From the NCBI GenBank assembly GCA_025506515.1, contig CM046443.1:45500920-45564919 (forward strand): a DNA stretch of 64,000 nucleotides. Direction: 5' to 3'. The notes below the pieces were generated by a model. It saw only the letters and a list, made by a program, of their open reading frames with translations. It made no database searches and had not been told where the DNA came from. The position numbers were made by a program, and so were the translations under genes. Below are positions 32,953-43,640 of the stretch, piece after piece (the first letter of the stretch is position 1; each line of letters opens with the position of its first letter). This DNA comes from Flaveria trinervia. Taxonomy: Eukaryota; Streptophyta; Magnoliopsida; Asterales; Asteraceae.

Positions 32953-34109
32953 ATGACAAATCCTACTGATACTTCTGGGGTGCCTTTATATTCCAGCTTA
33001 GAGGCACAAAACTCGGATGAAAGAGCTTCAAATGTTGGAGAAAATGGTGGTAGTGAAAGTGATCAAGATTCCCTTGATGCTGACAACCACTCCACTAAAG
33101 ACAACATCAATGATGTCACACACTCATTGGATCAAGTCAATCTTTATAAGTGTGCTGATGTGGAGGGTGAATCCTCAATGTCAGATCAAAGTTTCTCTAA
33201 TTTAGATCTGTCTAAGCAACTTGCTTTGATCCCTCAACTAAGGATCTACACGTCTCATCCTACCACAAACATCATTGGAGATGTTGGTATAGGGGTAAGA
33301 ACAAGAGGACAAACTCAAGATGCAAATGTTTGTCTTCACTCTTGTTTCTTATCCCAAATAGAGCCAAAAATATTGATGAGGCTCTAAAGTATGAAAGTTA
33401 GATTGAAGCTATGCAGGAGTAGCTGCTTCAATTCAAAAGGCAAAAGGTTTGGAACCTATGTCCTCTTCCTCAAGGGAAGACTACTATAGGAACCAAATAG
33501 GTGTTTAGGAATAAGAAGGATGATAGAGGACTTGTCATCAAGAATAAGGCAAGACTAGTTGTTCAAGGATACACTCAAGAAGAAGGAATTGACTACACAG
33601 ATGTATTTACTCCTGTAGCAAGACTGGAAGCTATCAGGATATTCCTAGCTTTTGCTGCATCCAAGAATTTCAAGGTCTACCGGCTTGATATCAAGTGTGC
33701 TTTTTCTCTATAGGGTTATTGATGAAGACGTGTATGTTAGACAACCACCTAGGTTTGTAGATCCGAATTATCCTAATTATGTCTGCAGGCTTGATAAGGC
33801 TCTTTATGGGCTACACCAAGCACCAAGGAAGTGGTATGAGACTCTATCTCAGTATCTCTGTCAGCATGGATACAAAAGGGGTACTATAGATGGAGCTCTC
33901 TCATCAAAGAAACAGAAATGACATAATGCTAGTTCAAGTATATGTAGATGACATTATCTTTGGATCAACTAATCCAAAGCTCTGCAAAGACTTTGAGAAG
34001 CTGATGAAGGATAGATTTGAGATGAGTGCCATGGGGGAACTCAATTTCTTTCTAGGAATTCATGTGAAGCAAGTTGACAATGGCATCTTCATAAGTCAGT
34101 CAAAGTATA
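32953..34109 (+). pseudogene. pol: Element P reverse transcriptase, first copy
   Basis: The hinge (32953-33387: SSLEAQNSDERAS, LDADNHSTKDNINDV) leads to RT: FRNKKDDRGLVIKNKARLVV, GIDYTDVFTPVARLEAIRIF, then after frame breaks DEDVYVRQPPRFVDP, LDKALYGLHQAPRKWYE and the catalytic YVDD (33941-33952). It continues to MSAMGELNFFLGIHVKQV and SQSKY, then switches at about 34,109 into integrase sequence instead of finishing RT and RNase H. Confidence 0.9.
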
Positions 34110-36232
34110 TTGCATGCCTCAAAGGGAAGCAACATAAGGTATCTCACAAGCCAAAGGAAAGAAACTCCATCACTACACCCTACACTTATTACATATGGAT
34201 CTCTTTGGCCCCACCAATGTAATGAGTCTAGGAAGGACCTCTTACTGTTTGGTGATGATAGATGACTTTACAAAGTTCATTTGGGTCTTCTTTCTTAGAA
34301 CTAAGGATGAGACCCCTAAGATTCTCAAGAATTTCATCTTAAGATTGAGAATCAATGTGATCACAAGGTCAAAACCATAAGATGTGATCAAGGAACTGAA
34401 TTCAAGAACCAAATCATTGATACATTTTGTGATGAAAAAGGTATTACACGACAATATAGTGCTCCCAGGACTCTTCAACAAATGATGTTGCTGAGAGGAG
34501 AAACAGGACACTAATTGAAGCTACAAGAACTATGTTGTCTGACTCTAAACTACCCATCACCTTCTAGGCAGAGGTAGTGAACATTGCCTGCTATGTGCAA
34601 AACAAAGTTTTAGTAGTTAAAACACATGGTAAAACTCCTTATGAACTTTGGCATAAGAAGAAATCTTTCATTAGTTTTCTCAGGTCATTTGGATGTTCTT
34701 GCACCATCTTGAATACCAAGGAACAAATTACCGAGTTTGATGAGAAATCAGATGATGGACATTTTATTGGATACTCCTCTTAAGCTAAGGCTTATAGAGT
34801 ATACAATCTCAGAACTAGAGTAGTTGAGGAGTCAGCCAATATGACTTTCAATGAGCACACTCCCAGTGTGAAAGGTTCTGGTCCTGATTGGCTATTTGAT
34901 CTTGATTTAGTTACCAACTGTTTTAACAAATCTTGTGAGCACGTTTCAAGTTCAATAGATATACTATCAATAGGTGATCCTAACCCAAGATTTCAGCTAA
35001 GAAGACCATTAAGTTATAATACTTTAGCTCCAGTTGTAACTAATCCTGCAAATGAAGTTCCTATCAACATAACAATGACAAATTCAGTTGATACATCTGA
35101 TGTGACTTCAAATTCCAGCTTAAAGGCACAACACTCAAATCAAGTAACTTCAAATGTGGAAGGAAATAGAGATAGTGACACTGGTCAAGAGTTTCTTGAT
35201 GCTGACAACCACTCCATTAAAGACAACATCAATGATATCATACACTCATTGGATCAAGTTACACTTGATAAGTGTGTTGATGTGGTGGGAGAAACTTGAA
35301 GGCTTGATCTAAATTTCTCTAATTTAGATCCCTCCATACAACTTGCTGTAATCTCTTAACCAAGGATTCACAAGTCTCACCCCACCATAAACATCATCAG
35401 AAATGTTGATACTAGGGTAAGAACAAGAGGAAAAACCCATAATGCAAATTTTTGTCTCCACTCTTGTTTTCTATCCTAGATAGAGCCAAAGAAAGTTGAT
35501 GAGGCTTTAAAGAATAGAAGTAGGGTTGAAACTATGCAAGAGGAGCTGATTCAATTCAAAATGCAAAAGGTTTGGAACTTATGTCCTCTTTCTCAAGGGA
35601 AGACTACCATAGGAACCAAATGGATGTTTAGGAATAAAAAGGATGATAGAAGACTTTTCATAAAAAATCAAGGCTAGTCTAGTTGTTCAAGGATACACAC
35701 AAGAAGAAGGAATTGACTACACAGATGTCTTTGCTCCTGTTGCAAGACTTGAAGCTGTTAGAATATTCTTAGCTTTTGTAACATGAAATGATTTTGAGGT
35801 CTACTAAATTGATGTCAAGTGTGCTTTTCTTATGGGGTGATTGATAAAGAAGTGTATGTCAAACAACCACCTGGGTTTGCAGATCCTGATCATCCTGATT
35901 ATGTTAGCAAGCTTAATAAAGCTCTTTATGGGCTGCACCAAACTCCAAGAAAGTGCTATGAGACTCTATATCAGTATCTCTATCAACATGGATACAAAAG
36001 GGGTACTATATATGGAACTCTCTTCATCAAAGGAACAAGGAATGATTTAATGCTATTTCAACTATATGTAGATGACATTATTTTTGGGTTAACCAATCCA
36101 AAGCTCTGCAAAGACTTTGAGAAGCTGATGAAGAATAGATTTGAAATGAGTGCAATGGGAGAACTCAATTTCTTTCTAGGAATTCATGTGAAGTAGGTTG
36201 ACAGTGATATCTTCACAAGTCAGTCAAAGTAT
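34110..36232 (+). pseudogene. pol: Element P integrase-RT, second (tandem) copy
   Basis: It restarts at ACLKGKQHKVSHKPKERNS, equivalent to 31,985, and runs in parallel with the first copy: DLFGPTNV, a decayed second-Asp region (frameshift near 34,340-34,400), KTPYELWHKKKSF, GPDWLFDLDLVTNCFNK, SSLKAQHSNQ, then RT with YVKQPPGFADPDHP, YGLHQTPRKCYE and YVDD (36065-36076). The offset between copies is about 2,124 bp at both ends. The copies differ at many sites and carry different stops. Confidence 0.9.
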
Positions 36233-37207
36233 GTGCAAGACATACTTACAAGATTCAACATGACTGACCATAAGGTTGCTAAGATACCCATAGCTAGAAA
36301 CCACTCCCTTGGACCTGATCTTGAGGGGGAGTGTGTGGATGAACATCTTTATAGCGCTATGATTGGGTCTCTTATGTACCTCACAGCTGGTAGGCATGAT
36401 ATCATGTTTGCCACATGTACTTGTGCAGGATATCAAGCCAACGCCAAGATGTCACACCTGGTTACTGTCAAGGGGATTTTAAGATATCTCAAAGTGCCTC
36501 AACACTTGGTCTTTGGTATCCAAAGAATTATGACTTTAATCTGTATGCATATATAGATAGTGACTATGGTGGGTGGATGAACATCTTTATAGCGCTATGA
36601 TTATGTACCTCACAGCTGGTAGGCATGATATCATGTTTGCCACATGTACTTGTGCAGGATATCAAGCCAACCCCATCACACCTGGTTACTGTCAAGGGGA
36701 TTTTAAGATATCTCAACGTGCCTCAACACTTGGTCTTTGGTATCCAAAGAATTATGACTTTAATCTGTATGCATATATAGATAGTGACTATGGTGGGTGC
36801 AATATGACTGCAAAGTCTACATTAAGGGGATGTTATCTCCTTGGGGGAAGGATAGTCGTGTATCTGCATCAACTGCTGAAGCTCAATACATTGTTGCTGC
36901 AAGCTATTGTGTTCAAATGCTTTGGATTCCAAATCAGATGTTGGACTATGGATTCAACTTCAAAGAGACTCCCATCCATATAGACAACAATAGTGCCATC
37001 GCTATTATAGAGAATCCTATGCAACACTCAAGGACAAAACACATCAACATCTGGTATCATTTGATTAAAGATAACTTTGAAAATAGATCAATCAAACTAG
37101 TCAAAGTTAACACAAATGAACAATATGTTGATCTGTTCACCAAAGCTTTTGATGACCATAGATTTAAATATCTTATATCACCTATTGGGATGATTAACTT
37201 TGAGTAG
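36233..37207 (+). pseudogene. pol: Element P RNase H with internal tandem duplication
   Basis: The RT thumb (QDILTRFNMTDHKVAKIP) and tether (GECVDEHLYSAMIGSLMYL) lead to a duplicated segment: 36,335-36,573 is repeated as 36,573-36,797 with small internal deletions. RNase H then continues (YIDSDYGGCNMTAKST; AEAQYIVAASYCVQ; HIDNNSAIAIIENP; RTKHINIWYH) to NTNEQYVDLFTKAFD and a stop. The duplication and several frameshifts inactivate it. Confidence 0.9.
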
Positions 37208-37883
37208 ATTTTGTTAAAACTAACTCATATTATTTCTAAAACCTATGTTTCTTAACTTGTTTATTTTATCAGCTCCATAACCCCCTATTTAATCTGGAAG
37301 AAAATTCTTTTAAATGATATTCCCTATATTTTTTAAAATTTTGATCTTTTTATTCTTCGAAAGATATGCATTTACCTTCAGAATTTATGTCTTCAAAACA
37401 AACAACTATATAAGTGAATTTAACTTTGGAAGAAATTCTCAAAATATCTTCCGAAGCTTAAAACTTCTCTTGAATACTTGTATTTCTAAAGAACAAATTT
37501 CTTCCGAAAGAAATTCAGTCTCGGAAGCTTTATTCGTCTTAGAATAAAATTTCTAAGTCTTAATCTCTTCCGAAGAAAAATTTTCTAAACTCTTTAGAAT
37601 ATCTTCCTAAGTCATCTAGGCTTCGGAAGCTTTTCATCAAAACTATTGAAGTAAAATTACCTTCGGAATATTTTTGAATTCCAAGAAAACTACCTTTTTG
37701 GGAACTTTTTCAGAGGTGGGACCGACATTTGAATTTCAAAGTTTATCCTATTTATAACTTTGTCTCAGATCCATTTCATATATATATATATATACACAAC
37801 CTTCATTTGAACTATTCCTAAAAACCTAAAGTCACCCAGAAACCGCCTTTGTTTTTATATTTCTTCAACACTAAGATCTCTCA
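37208..37883 (+). repeat. Spacer between P pol and ext ORF, CTTCCGAAG motifs
   Basis: 676 bp, non-coding. It carries scattered copies of the palindrome CTTCCGAAG and variants (TCTCGGAAGC, CTTCGGAAGC) at about 37,450, 37,500-37,530, 37,565 and 37,620-37,670. The same motif fills the LTRs of B and D and the equivalent spacers at 44,881-45,393 and 21,050-21,340. A (TA)n run lies at about 37,778-37,793. Confidence 0.75.
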
Positions 37884-38316
37884 AATGGCTAACCTCAATC
37901 GCGGAAACAATCAAGATATTTTCATGCAACTCCACAGGCAACACAATTAGGTTGCTTTGTTAGACTCTAAGAAAGATCCAAGTTTCTCAAAGGTCTATCA
38001 TTTCCTTTCATTGTCAAACTACTTCACCTCCCTAACCATTGATCCTCCACTCTATGAGGATCATCTGTTAGAATTTTGGAAGCCCTACAAGAGGTCATTA
38101 TGGATAAGGAGATGGCACTGTCTGCAACAGTGCAGGGGAGGACAATCTTCGTCACTCTAGCCATCATCAACACTCATCTTCAGCTGGATGATGAGTAAGG
38201 TGAATTGTGTTTTCCTAAGGAAGCTGTAAACAACTTCTTCGAGTAGATGGGCTATGAAGGAGATTTCTATGTCAAGACCTTCAGGAAAACGAAGGTCTCA
38301 TTACAGTGGAAGTATC
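37884..38316 (+). pseudogene. Element P ext ORF, N-terminal part only
   Basis: The ATG at 37884 begins MANLNRGNNQDIFMQLHRQ, followed by a stop, then KDPSFSKVYHFLSLSNYFTS, IDPPLYEDHLLEFWK and (another frame) MDKEMALSATVQGRTIFVT and THLQLDDE. Next come MGYEGDFYVKTFRKTKVSLQWKY, where element B interrupts it. This is the best view in the window of the natural start of the P/B/D-type ext ORF. The partner half should lie beyond the right edge. The product is unknown; the domain resembles the 'putative plant transposon protein' family by pattern only. Confidence 0.75.
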
Positions 38317-39109
38317 TATAGGACCGGTGAAGGGTGGTCACTTACAACACAACAACACAAAGAGGAGATTAACTAGACTAATCAAAAAGTGAGACTTGAT
38401 TAACCACAAGAGATGATACAAAGAACACAAGTAAATAAGAGACAGAACAAGATAGCAAAATACACAAGGAGATGGTTTTCAAGATTGCAGTATATTGCCT
38501 TCTCAAGTTCTCTTACAAGTGTTACAAAGCATAAAGGAAAGTTACCGGTACTTGAGATACATATACCACATCCTACAGCCGACCATACTTTGAAGGCCAG
38601 CTGGATACAACTAACTAGACACAACACAAAATCAATTATAAAGTCAAAAGGCAGATTGCCTTTTGACTTATAACTATGACATGCCATAGCTCACATCCTA
38701 GTATATTACAAAAAGGATAAAGTACATGAAGTAGAAAGTTACAGACTCAAGACCTCAATGTACAGTTACTTAAAGCATGGACCTTTTCACCAACTCATGC
38801 AAGTTGATGACATTACAAAGTTGTGGTGAAAAAGGGTCCAGCTTTATGTAAAGTACATTAAGTAAAGCATGTATACTAAAATCTTTGGAAGAAATCTATC
38901 TTCAAGTGTTGGCTTCAGAGGACTTTGTCTCTGAAGCTTTGGAAGACTTCATCTTTGGTTTCAGAAGATATTGGTCTTGGCTTCGGAAGATATTGGTCTG
39001 TTGCATGTGTGAAACTTCCGAAGCATTCTTCTTTAATGTGAAACTTTCAAAGCATGTAGGAGACTTGAAGTTTTTGGAGTTGCATCAGCCTTAATATGTA
39101 TTCCTTACA
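38317..39109 (-). repeat. 3' LTR of element B
   Basis: 793 bp. On the minus strand it starts TGTAAGGAATACATATTAAGG and ends near CCACCCTTCACCGGTCC. It contains a cluster of GCTTCGGAAG/CTTCCGAAG motifs at about 38,880-39,050. It matches 51,649-52,449. In the first 100 bp of the left ends I count about seven differences. Confidence 0.92.
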
Positions 39110-39122
39110 AAATCCCCCTAGG
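39110..39122 (-). other. Polypurine tract of element B
   Basis: In minus sense CCTAGGGGGATTT abuts the LTR start TGTAAGG. The matching tract of D is at 55,065-55,077 (CCTAGGGGGAGTT). Confidence 0.8.
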
Positions 39123-39889
39123 TTGATGCTACCAATACACTTTAAAGACTTTAGATATCAACAGTCCTCATTATGATGATAACCATCCCTTTCTACATAA
39201 GATGATCAGGATCACTTAGACTCTCAAAATGTCTTCTCATGTCAAAAGAGATCATGCAGAGGCAGATTGAACATGTCTTACCATGTGTAGACATCCTCAA
39301 TTCCTTGTTCTCTAATGACATGCCATCTTTCCGGATTTGTGGTGTATGTCCGGGACAAGATGGGTCTTCCTGATGCTAGAGGAGCTGCTTGATTGGGAGT
39401 TGATGTAGCATCCTCTGGCTGCACATCCTCAGGATGTTTTGACTCATCCTGAGGTTCAGAAAAGGATGTATCTTTCTTCTTCTTTGGCTTGGCTTTGAAG
39501 CCATCCTTTTCTTTCTCTTTGTTCCTTTTAACTGAGAAGACTAACCTTCAGCACCTGATTGATCTTCTTTGTCTTTCTCAGTTGGGTCTTCCTCTCTCAC
39601 AGGTTCAGAAGGAGAGGGAGTCTCACCCTACTATGGATCAGAAGATGAAGCTTGCTGACATTCAACAGGAGGTCCAGGTTGTGTTGTCTCAGTTGTTCAA
39701 CCTTAACCTCCACTTCAGGTGGAGCTTGACTTGGAGTGTAAGGGGCTGTTTGATTGTGCTGACTGAGTAAGATCTGACTGAGTCAGAAGCTGACCCGACT
39801 GAGTCTGCATCTGACTAAAACTTGGTTGTTTGATTTAGTATCTAACTGACTCTGCTGAATGGTAAAACAACCTTATTGCCCGTTGTTCT

Positions 39890-40015
39890 AACATACACAT
39901 ATACATCTACATACACATCTACATACACATATACATAAACATCTATATGCATATACATATACATACACATCTACATATATATATACATACACATCTATAT
40001 GCATATACATCTATA
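39890..40015 (+). repeat. TACATA/CACATC microsatellite inside the Harbinger-like element
   Basis: An impure run of TACACATATACATCTACATA units about 125 bp long. Confidence 0.85.
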
Positions 40016-40165
40016 TCATAAAGAAATGATGATTACTTCTGGTACATGCTCGGGAGGTCGCTCGGGAGGTGCTCGGTTACGGCTCGCGCAGGTCAGGAAT
40101 GGCTCAATTAGGGCTCGCGTAGGTCGGGATGGGCTCGGTTAGGGCTCGTGCAGGTCGGGAGGTCA

Positions 40166-40315
40166 GTCACGCAGGGGAAGTCACGCAGGGGGGGGGGAGG
40201 TGGTCGATCGGTCGTGCAAGGGGAGGGGGAGGTGGTCAATCGATCATGCAGGGGGAGGGGGAGGTGGTCGATCGAGAGCGCAGGGGGAGCGGGAGGTGGT
40301 CGATCAAGAGAGAAT
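40166..40315 (+). repeat. G-rich minisatellite inside the Harbinger-like element
   Basis: About four units of roughly 32-35 bp share GCAGGGGGAGGGGG and AGGTGGTCGATCG. The apparent ORFs in this tract, on both strands, are by-products of the repeat. Confidence 0.8.
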
Positions 40316-43300
40316 GAGGTGGATATAGGTATGGTGGTGGTATGCAAATAGGGGTTGCTTTTGGGTCAGCAATTGAATTTTTCAGGTTTGGGTCAGAATA
40401 AATGACCCGGTCAACTGGCACCACGCGAGTATCAAACGGGCTGACCCGCAGACCGAGTTAGCCCAGTCAGCCCGACCAGACATAAACAAACAACCCTTAA
40501 GTCAATCAGCTCTCCGCTCTTGATCTTCTGCTTAATTACCCTGATATGCTCATCCATGGTGGATAGAGACATAGGGCCAAGTCTCCTTCGGAGAATCCAT
40601 ACAGCTTCAAGAAGCTCATAATCTTCTGCCTGTCTGTAGACTTCTTCATGCTCTTCTGGAGAATGGCCTTGACTTAGCAGCTTCTTCCTTAGATTCCTTT
40701 TAGTTGTCTTTTTTCCTATCTATCTCAAGTTCAAGTTGTTTGAGATACTCAAACTCAACATAGTCATAGGATAAGGAAGAAGTTCATCTTCTTGATAGAA
40801 GCCTATGGCACTCAGGTAGTTGATCATCTTGATCTTGTTCTTCTTTGTCTACCTGAGGTTCTTGTTGAACCACATCCTCAAGTGCAAGACTTTCTTGAAC
40901 TAGGGAGAGAGTGGGCACATGCTTATATAACATTTTCTTTCTTCTTTCATTTGTACCAGTAGCTCAGCATCTTCGGCTCTTTCTTCTCCTTTGATCTTTC
41001 TCTGTCAACCAGTTCATTTAACTCTTCTAAGGGGAGAGAAATGACATTGCCTATGTCATAGTTCTTGGTATGCAAGTAATTGATCCTGACTGCCCTCAAC
41101 TCATCATCTGAGTGTTTGGTCTGGGGGCAGCCCTGATAGTAGTTTCCATGAGTCTTGCAGACCTAGAAGAGGAACTTTTCCCCTTGCATCCTTTTCCTCT
41201 CTCTCTCTCCTCCTCCTCAATCTCCTTAGATGTCATCTTTCTTTTCCCTTTGTCACTCACAAACCTTTGTGACTCAGGGTGGAGAGAGCTTTGGCCTTCA
41301 TTGCTTGGTGTAGCATCCAAGCTCTGGCCAGAGAGAGGTTGAGAATCACCTTCACCAGCATGTGTCTCAATAAGGGTATGAATCTTTGTAGTAGTTGATG
41401 ATGATGAGACAGGGCTCTCAGGTTCTGCCACTGGGCCTTCAGTCAATTTTTCCCCTATGAAACTAATCGTAGGGTCTGCCTCACATCTAGTTGACCAATG
41501 GCATTACCTGATTGCCTTAGTCTCCTTCTAAAGCTGAACTTATGGTGATCCTGTCTTGGATTCTTTGAGCCAGCCTGTCAGCTTGTCTTGATTGGCTTTG
41601 ATTGACAAGTGGCATGTTGACTAGATCCAGACCTTTATAAAAGTTCAAGGTCTAAAAATTGAAGACTCTTGTTGCCCTTGAACTCTAAGAGGGGCTCTTC
41701 TGTGCTGGCATACCTCCACCCAATGATGTGATTTGAAGTTAGTGGAGATGACATAGCCCTTGGTATTCCTTCCTCAAATAGACTCTACATGTAGGAGTCT
41801 ATGGAGTCCACATCAATATGAACTTGAGGAAGTTGCTGAGTATGCATAATTGCAAGTGAGGATGGTGAGTCCTCAATGTCCTGACTCTCTGAAGAACTCC
41901 TAGGTTCTATGATTGTAAAGGCTTTCTCCCCTTTTTTGGTAGCACCACCCACTTGCATAGGTGAGCTAGGGGTTAGGTCAATCACATCCACAGGTTCTTG
42001 TTCTCTTGGTTGAGCTCCTCTTAAAGATCTCCTAGCTAGTTTTTCCTTAAGATAAGAAATCTCAAGTTGATGATCATTAACCATGTTTTGCAAGGTAGTC
42101 ACTTGCGATTCAAGGAGACTGACCTTGGAGACTAAATAGGTGCATGTTTTAGACAGTTTCTGCACCTTTAGTCTTAAATTCCCATCATCTTTATCAGAAG
42201 AATCATTGGGGGATGAGATGATTGGACTAGAGTCTTCTCTCTCACCACCAGCTTCAGCTTCTTGGCTACTGGATTTCCTCTGCTCACTGGGAGCCTCAGT
42301 TGAGATTTCAGTGCACTGAGTTGCCATGGTTGAGGTCTTAATGATAGAATCACTTACATAAGTGAGAGCCTCTTCCATATGGACATCCTAAACAGGTTCA
42401 GAAGTGTCCACCTCAGCAGTAGGTGACTGATGTGGGCAAGAAGTAGGAGACTCAGGAGCACTCATCTCTCTTTGAGTAGGGGAAAAAAGAGAGAATCATG
42501 GTACTCACTAAAGCCTAGATCTTCATCAGTGTAAAAGTCAAGGTGGGAATTGGTGGTTGAGATCTATAGGCTGGGGATGGTAACTGTCCCCTGAAGGTTG
42601 ACCACTTGAGTGTTGAGACTCTGAGTGATGGCTTAAGCCAGTAGGGCTAATGAGCTCATCAGGCTGAGCATGAGGAACCTCGTCACTGATTCTAGAAGAG
42701 ATGGGAGTGACCTACTCCTCAAGAGAAGTAGGAGCTCCAGCGTCCATTTCTTCCTGTATGGGTGAGTATATGGGGGCCTCTACAGACTGAATAGTCATGA
42801 GTAGGGGTTGTTTGGTTTTTCTTTGGTAAGTGATGGTGATTTGAGGCTGTGTGGGTGGTTGGAGGTAGCAGGTGTGGGCTCAACACTAGCTTGTGCTGCT
42901 AGGTTGTCATCTTGAGCAATGAACTCTAACATTTTTGGGACAAGGGCTGCTCCTACCCCAGAGAAGCCAATTGTGGGCTTTCTCAGTATTTTAAAGATGT
43001 CGGGCTTCATCTATCCAATCTAAGAATGTTACCTATTTCCCTCAACTGTGAGCCCAGTTCACAGTTAAGAATGTACTGGACATATCTAGGAAACATGTAA
43101 TACTCTAAGGAGTCTAATTAGCAAGTAAATTTATATAAACAAACTGAGAATACCTTAATTTTACCCCCTTAACCATTCCATGGATTATGAAAGAGAGATC
43201 ATTAGGAATCTGGTCCCATCCACCATGCTTGTTTGATAAGCTGTGGATGACTACATGGAGCAGGAATCGCCATTGGGATAAGACCTTACCTTTCCTAAAG

Positions 43301-43349
43301 GTCTTTACAGAGAAATCTCCCTCATATCCCATCTGCTCAAAGGAATGCT

Positions 43350-43640
43350 TGGGAACTTCCTTCCAGTCCTCTTGTAGAATGTCTTGGCTCAGTGAGTGAG
43401 AAGAGCCATCTGCTAGACTATTTCCATGTATTCCACATCATCTGGATGAATACAGTCCAGGTCTTCTAGTGTGAAAAGAGAGTTGCCATAGCTTTCATCA
43501 GAAGACACAAAAGCTTCAGAAGAGCTTGTCTCTTGGAATGGGCTCCTTGAGTGTAGTTCTCCCTTGGTGTCTTTGGGAAGTTGATGAAAGGACCCTTTGG
43601 TGAGTTGTCAGGGTAGCATAAGAGATGATGAAAGGACCCT
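43350..43640 (-). pseudogene. gag: Gag fragment embedded between two ext ORF copies of B
   Basis: On the minus strand this 290-bp piece reads HHLLCYPDNSPKGPFINFPK, TPRENYTQG and, through frames, DDVEYMEIV then MALLTH-type sequence, ending AGGAAGTTCCCAAGCATTCC before FEQMGYEGDF. It matches D's gag (58,550-58,820) at both content and junction. On its upstream side it is joined to ext ORF sequence (PNLDFYTDEDLG, 43466-43693). It is foreign to its position in a normal element. Confidence 0.85.

Larger units (their letters stand above)
28713..38316 (+). mobile_element. Copia element P (plus strand), rearranged, truncated at 38,316 by element B
   Basis: It starts with a truncated 5' LTR of the B/D family (28,713-28,969), then partial gag, protease, integrase, RT, a second integrase-RT copy, RNase H, a spacer and the beginning of an ext ORF, where element B is inserted. 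No primer binding site is present because the LTR 3' part and gag start are deleted. P lies within T, since T's polyprotein relic ends at its left edge. Its 3' LTR is expected beyond the window. Confidence 0.88.
39742..40497. mobile_element. PIF/Harbinger-like non-autonomous DNA element (MITE-like)
   Basis: The termini GGGGCTGTTTGATTGTG and (reverse complement of the right end) AGGGTTGTTTGTTTATG match at 13 of 17 positions and resemble Tourist/PIF-Harbinger terminal inverted repeats. TAA occurs on both sides (39,739-39,741 and 40,498-40,500). D's uninterrupted sequence at about 55,693 reads GAGTGTGAGTCAAT where B has GAGTG-TAA-[element]-TAA-GTCAAT, so the empty site is visible. Inside are a TACATA-type microsatellite (39,890-40,015), a G-rich minisatellite (40,170-40,310) and GACTGAGTCAG / GACCCG subterminal motifs. 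No transposase. Confidence 0.85.
39123..43349 (-). pseudogene. Element B second ext ORF copy, broken and interrupted
   Basis: Reading on the minus strand from the gag/ext junction (about 43,345): FEQMGYEGDFSVKTFRKGK and HSLSNKHGGWDQIPNDLSF (43114-43332), MKPDIFKILRKPTIGFSG (42795-43010), then a Ser/Gln-rich region with a coiled coil (41785-42378: LRLKVQKLSKTCTYLVSKVSLLESQVTTL). Further on, the basic/acidic segment is at 41096-41446, and the C-terminus near 39,200-39,480 reads RPILSRTYTTNPERWHV and FNLPLHDLF. Frameshifts occur throughout, and a 756-bp DNA element sits at 39,742-40,497. It parallels D's ext ORF end to end. Confidence 0.8.

Noticed and set aside
40108..40424. Several Pro-rich and Gly/Arg-rich ORFs on both strands
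   Set aside because: Products of the G-rich minisatellite in the Harbinger-like element; low complexity with no domain.
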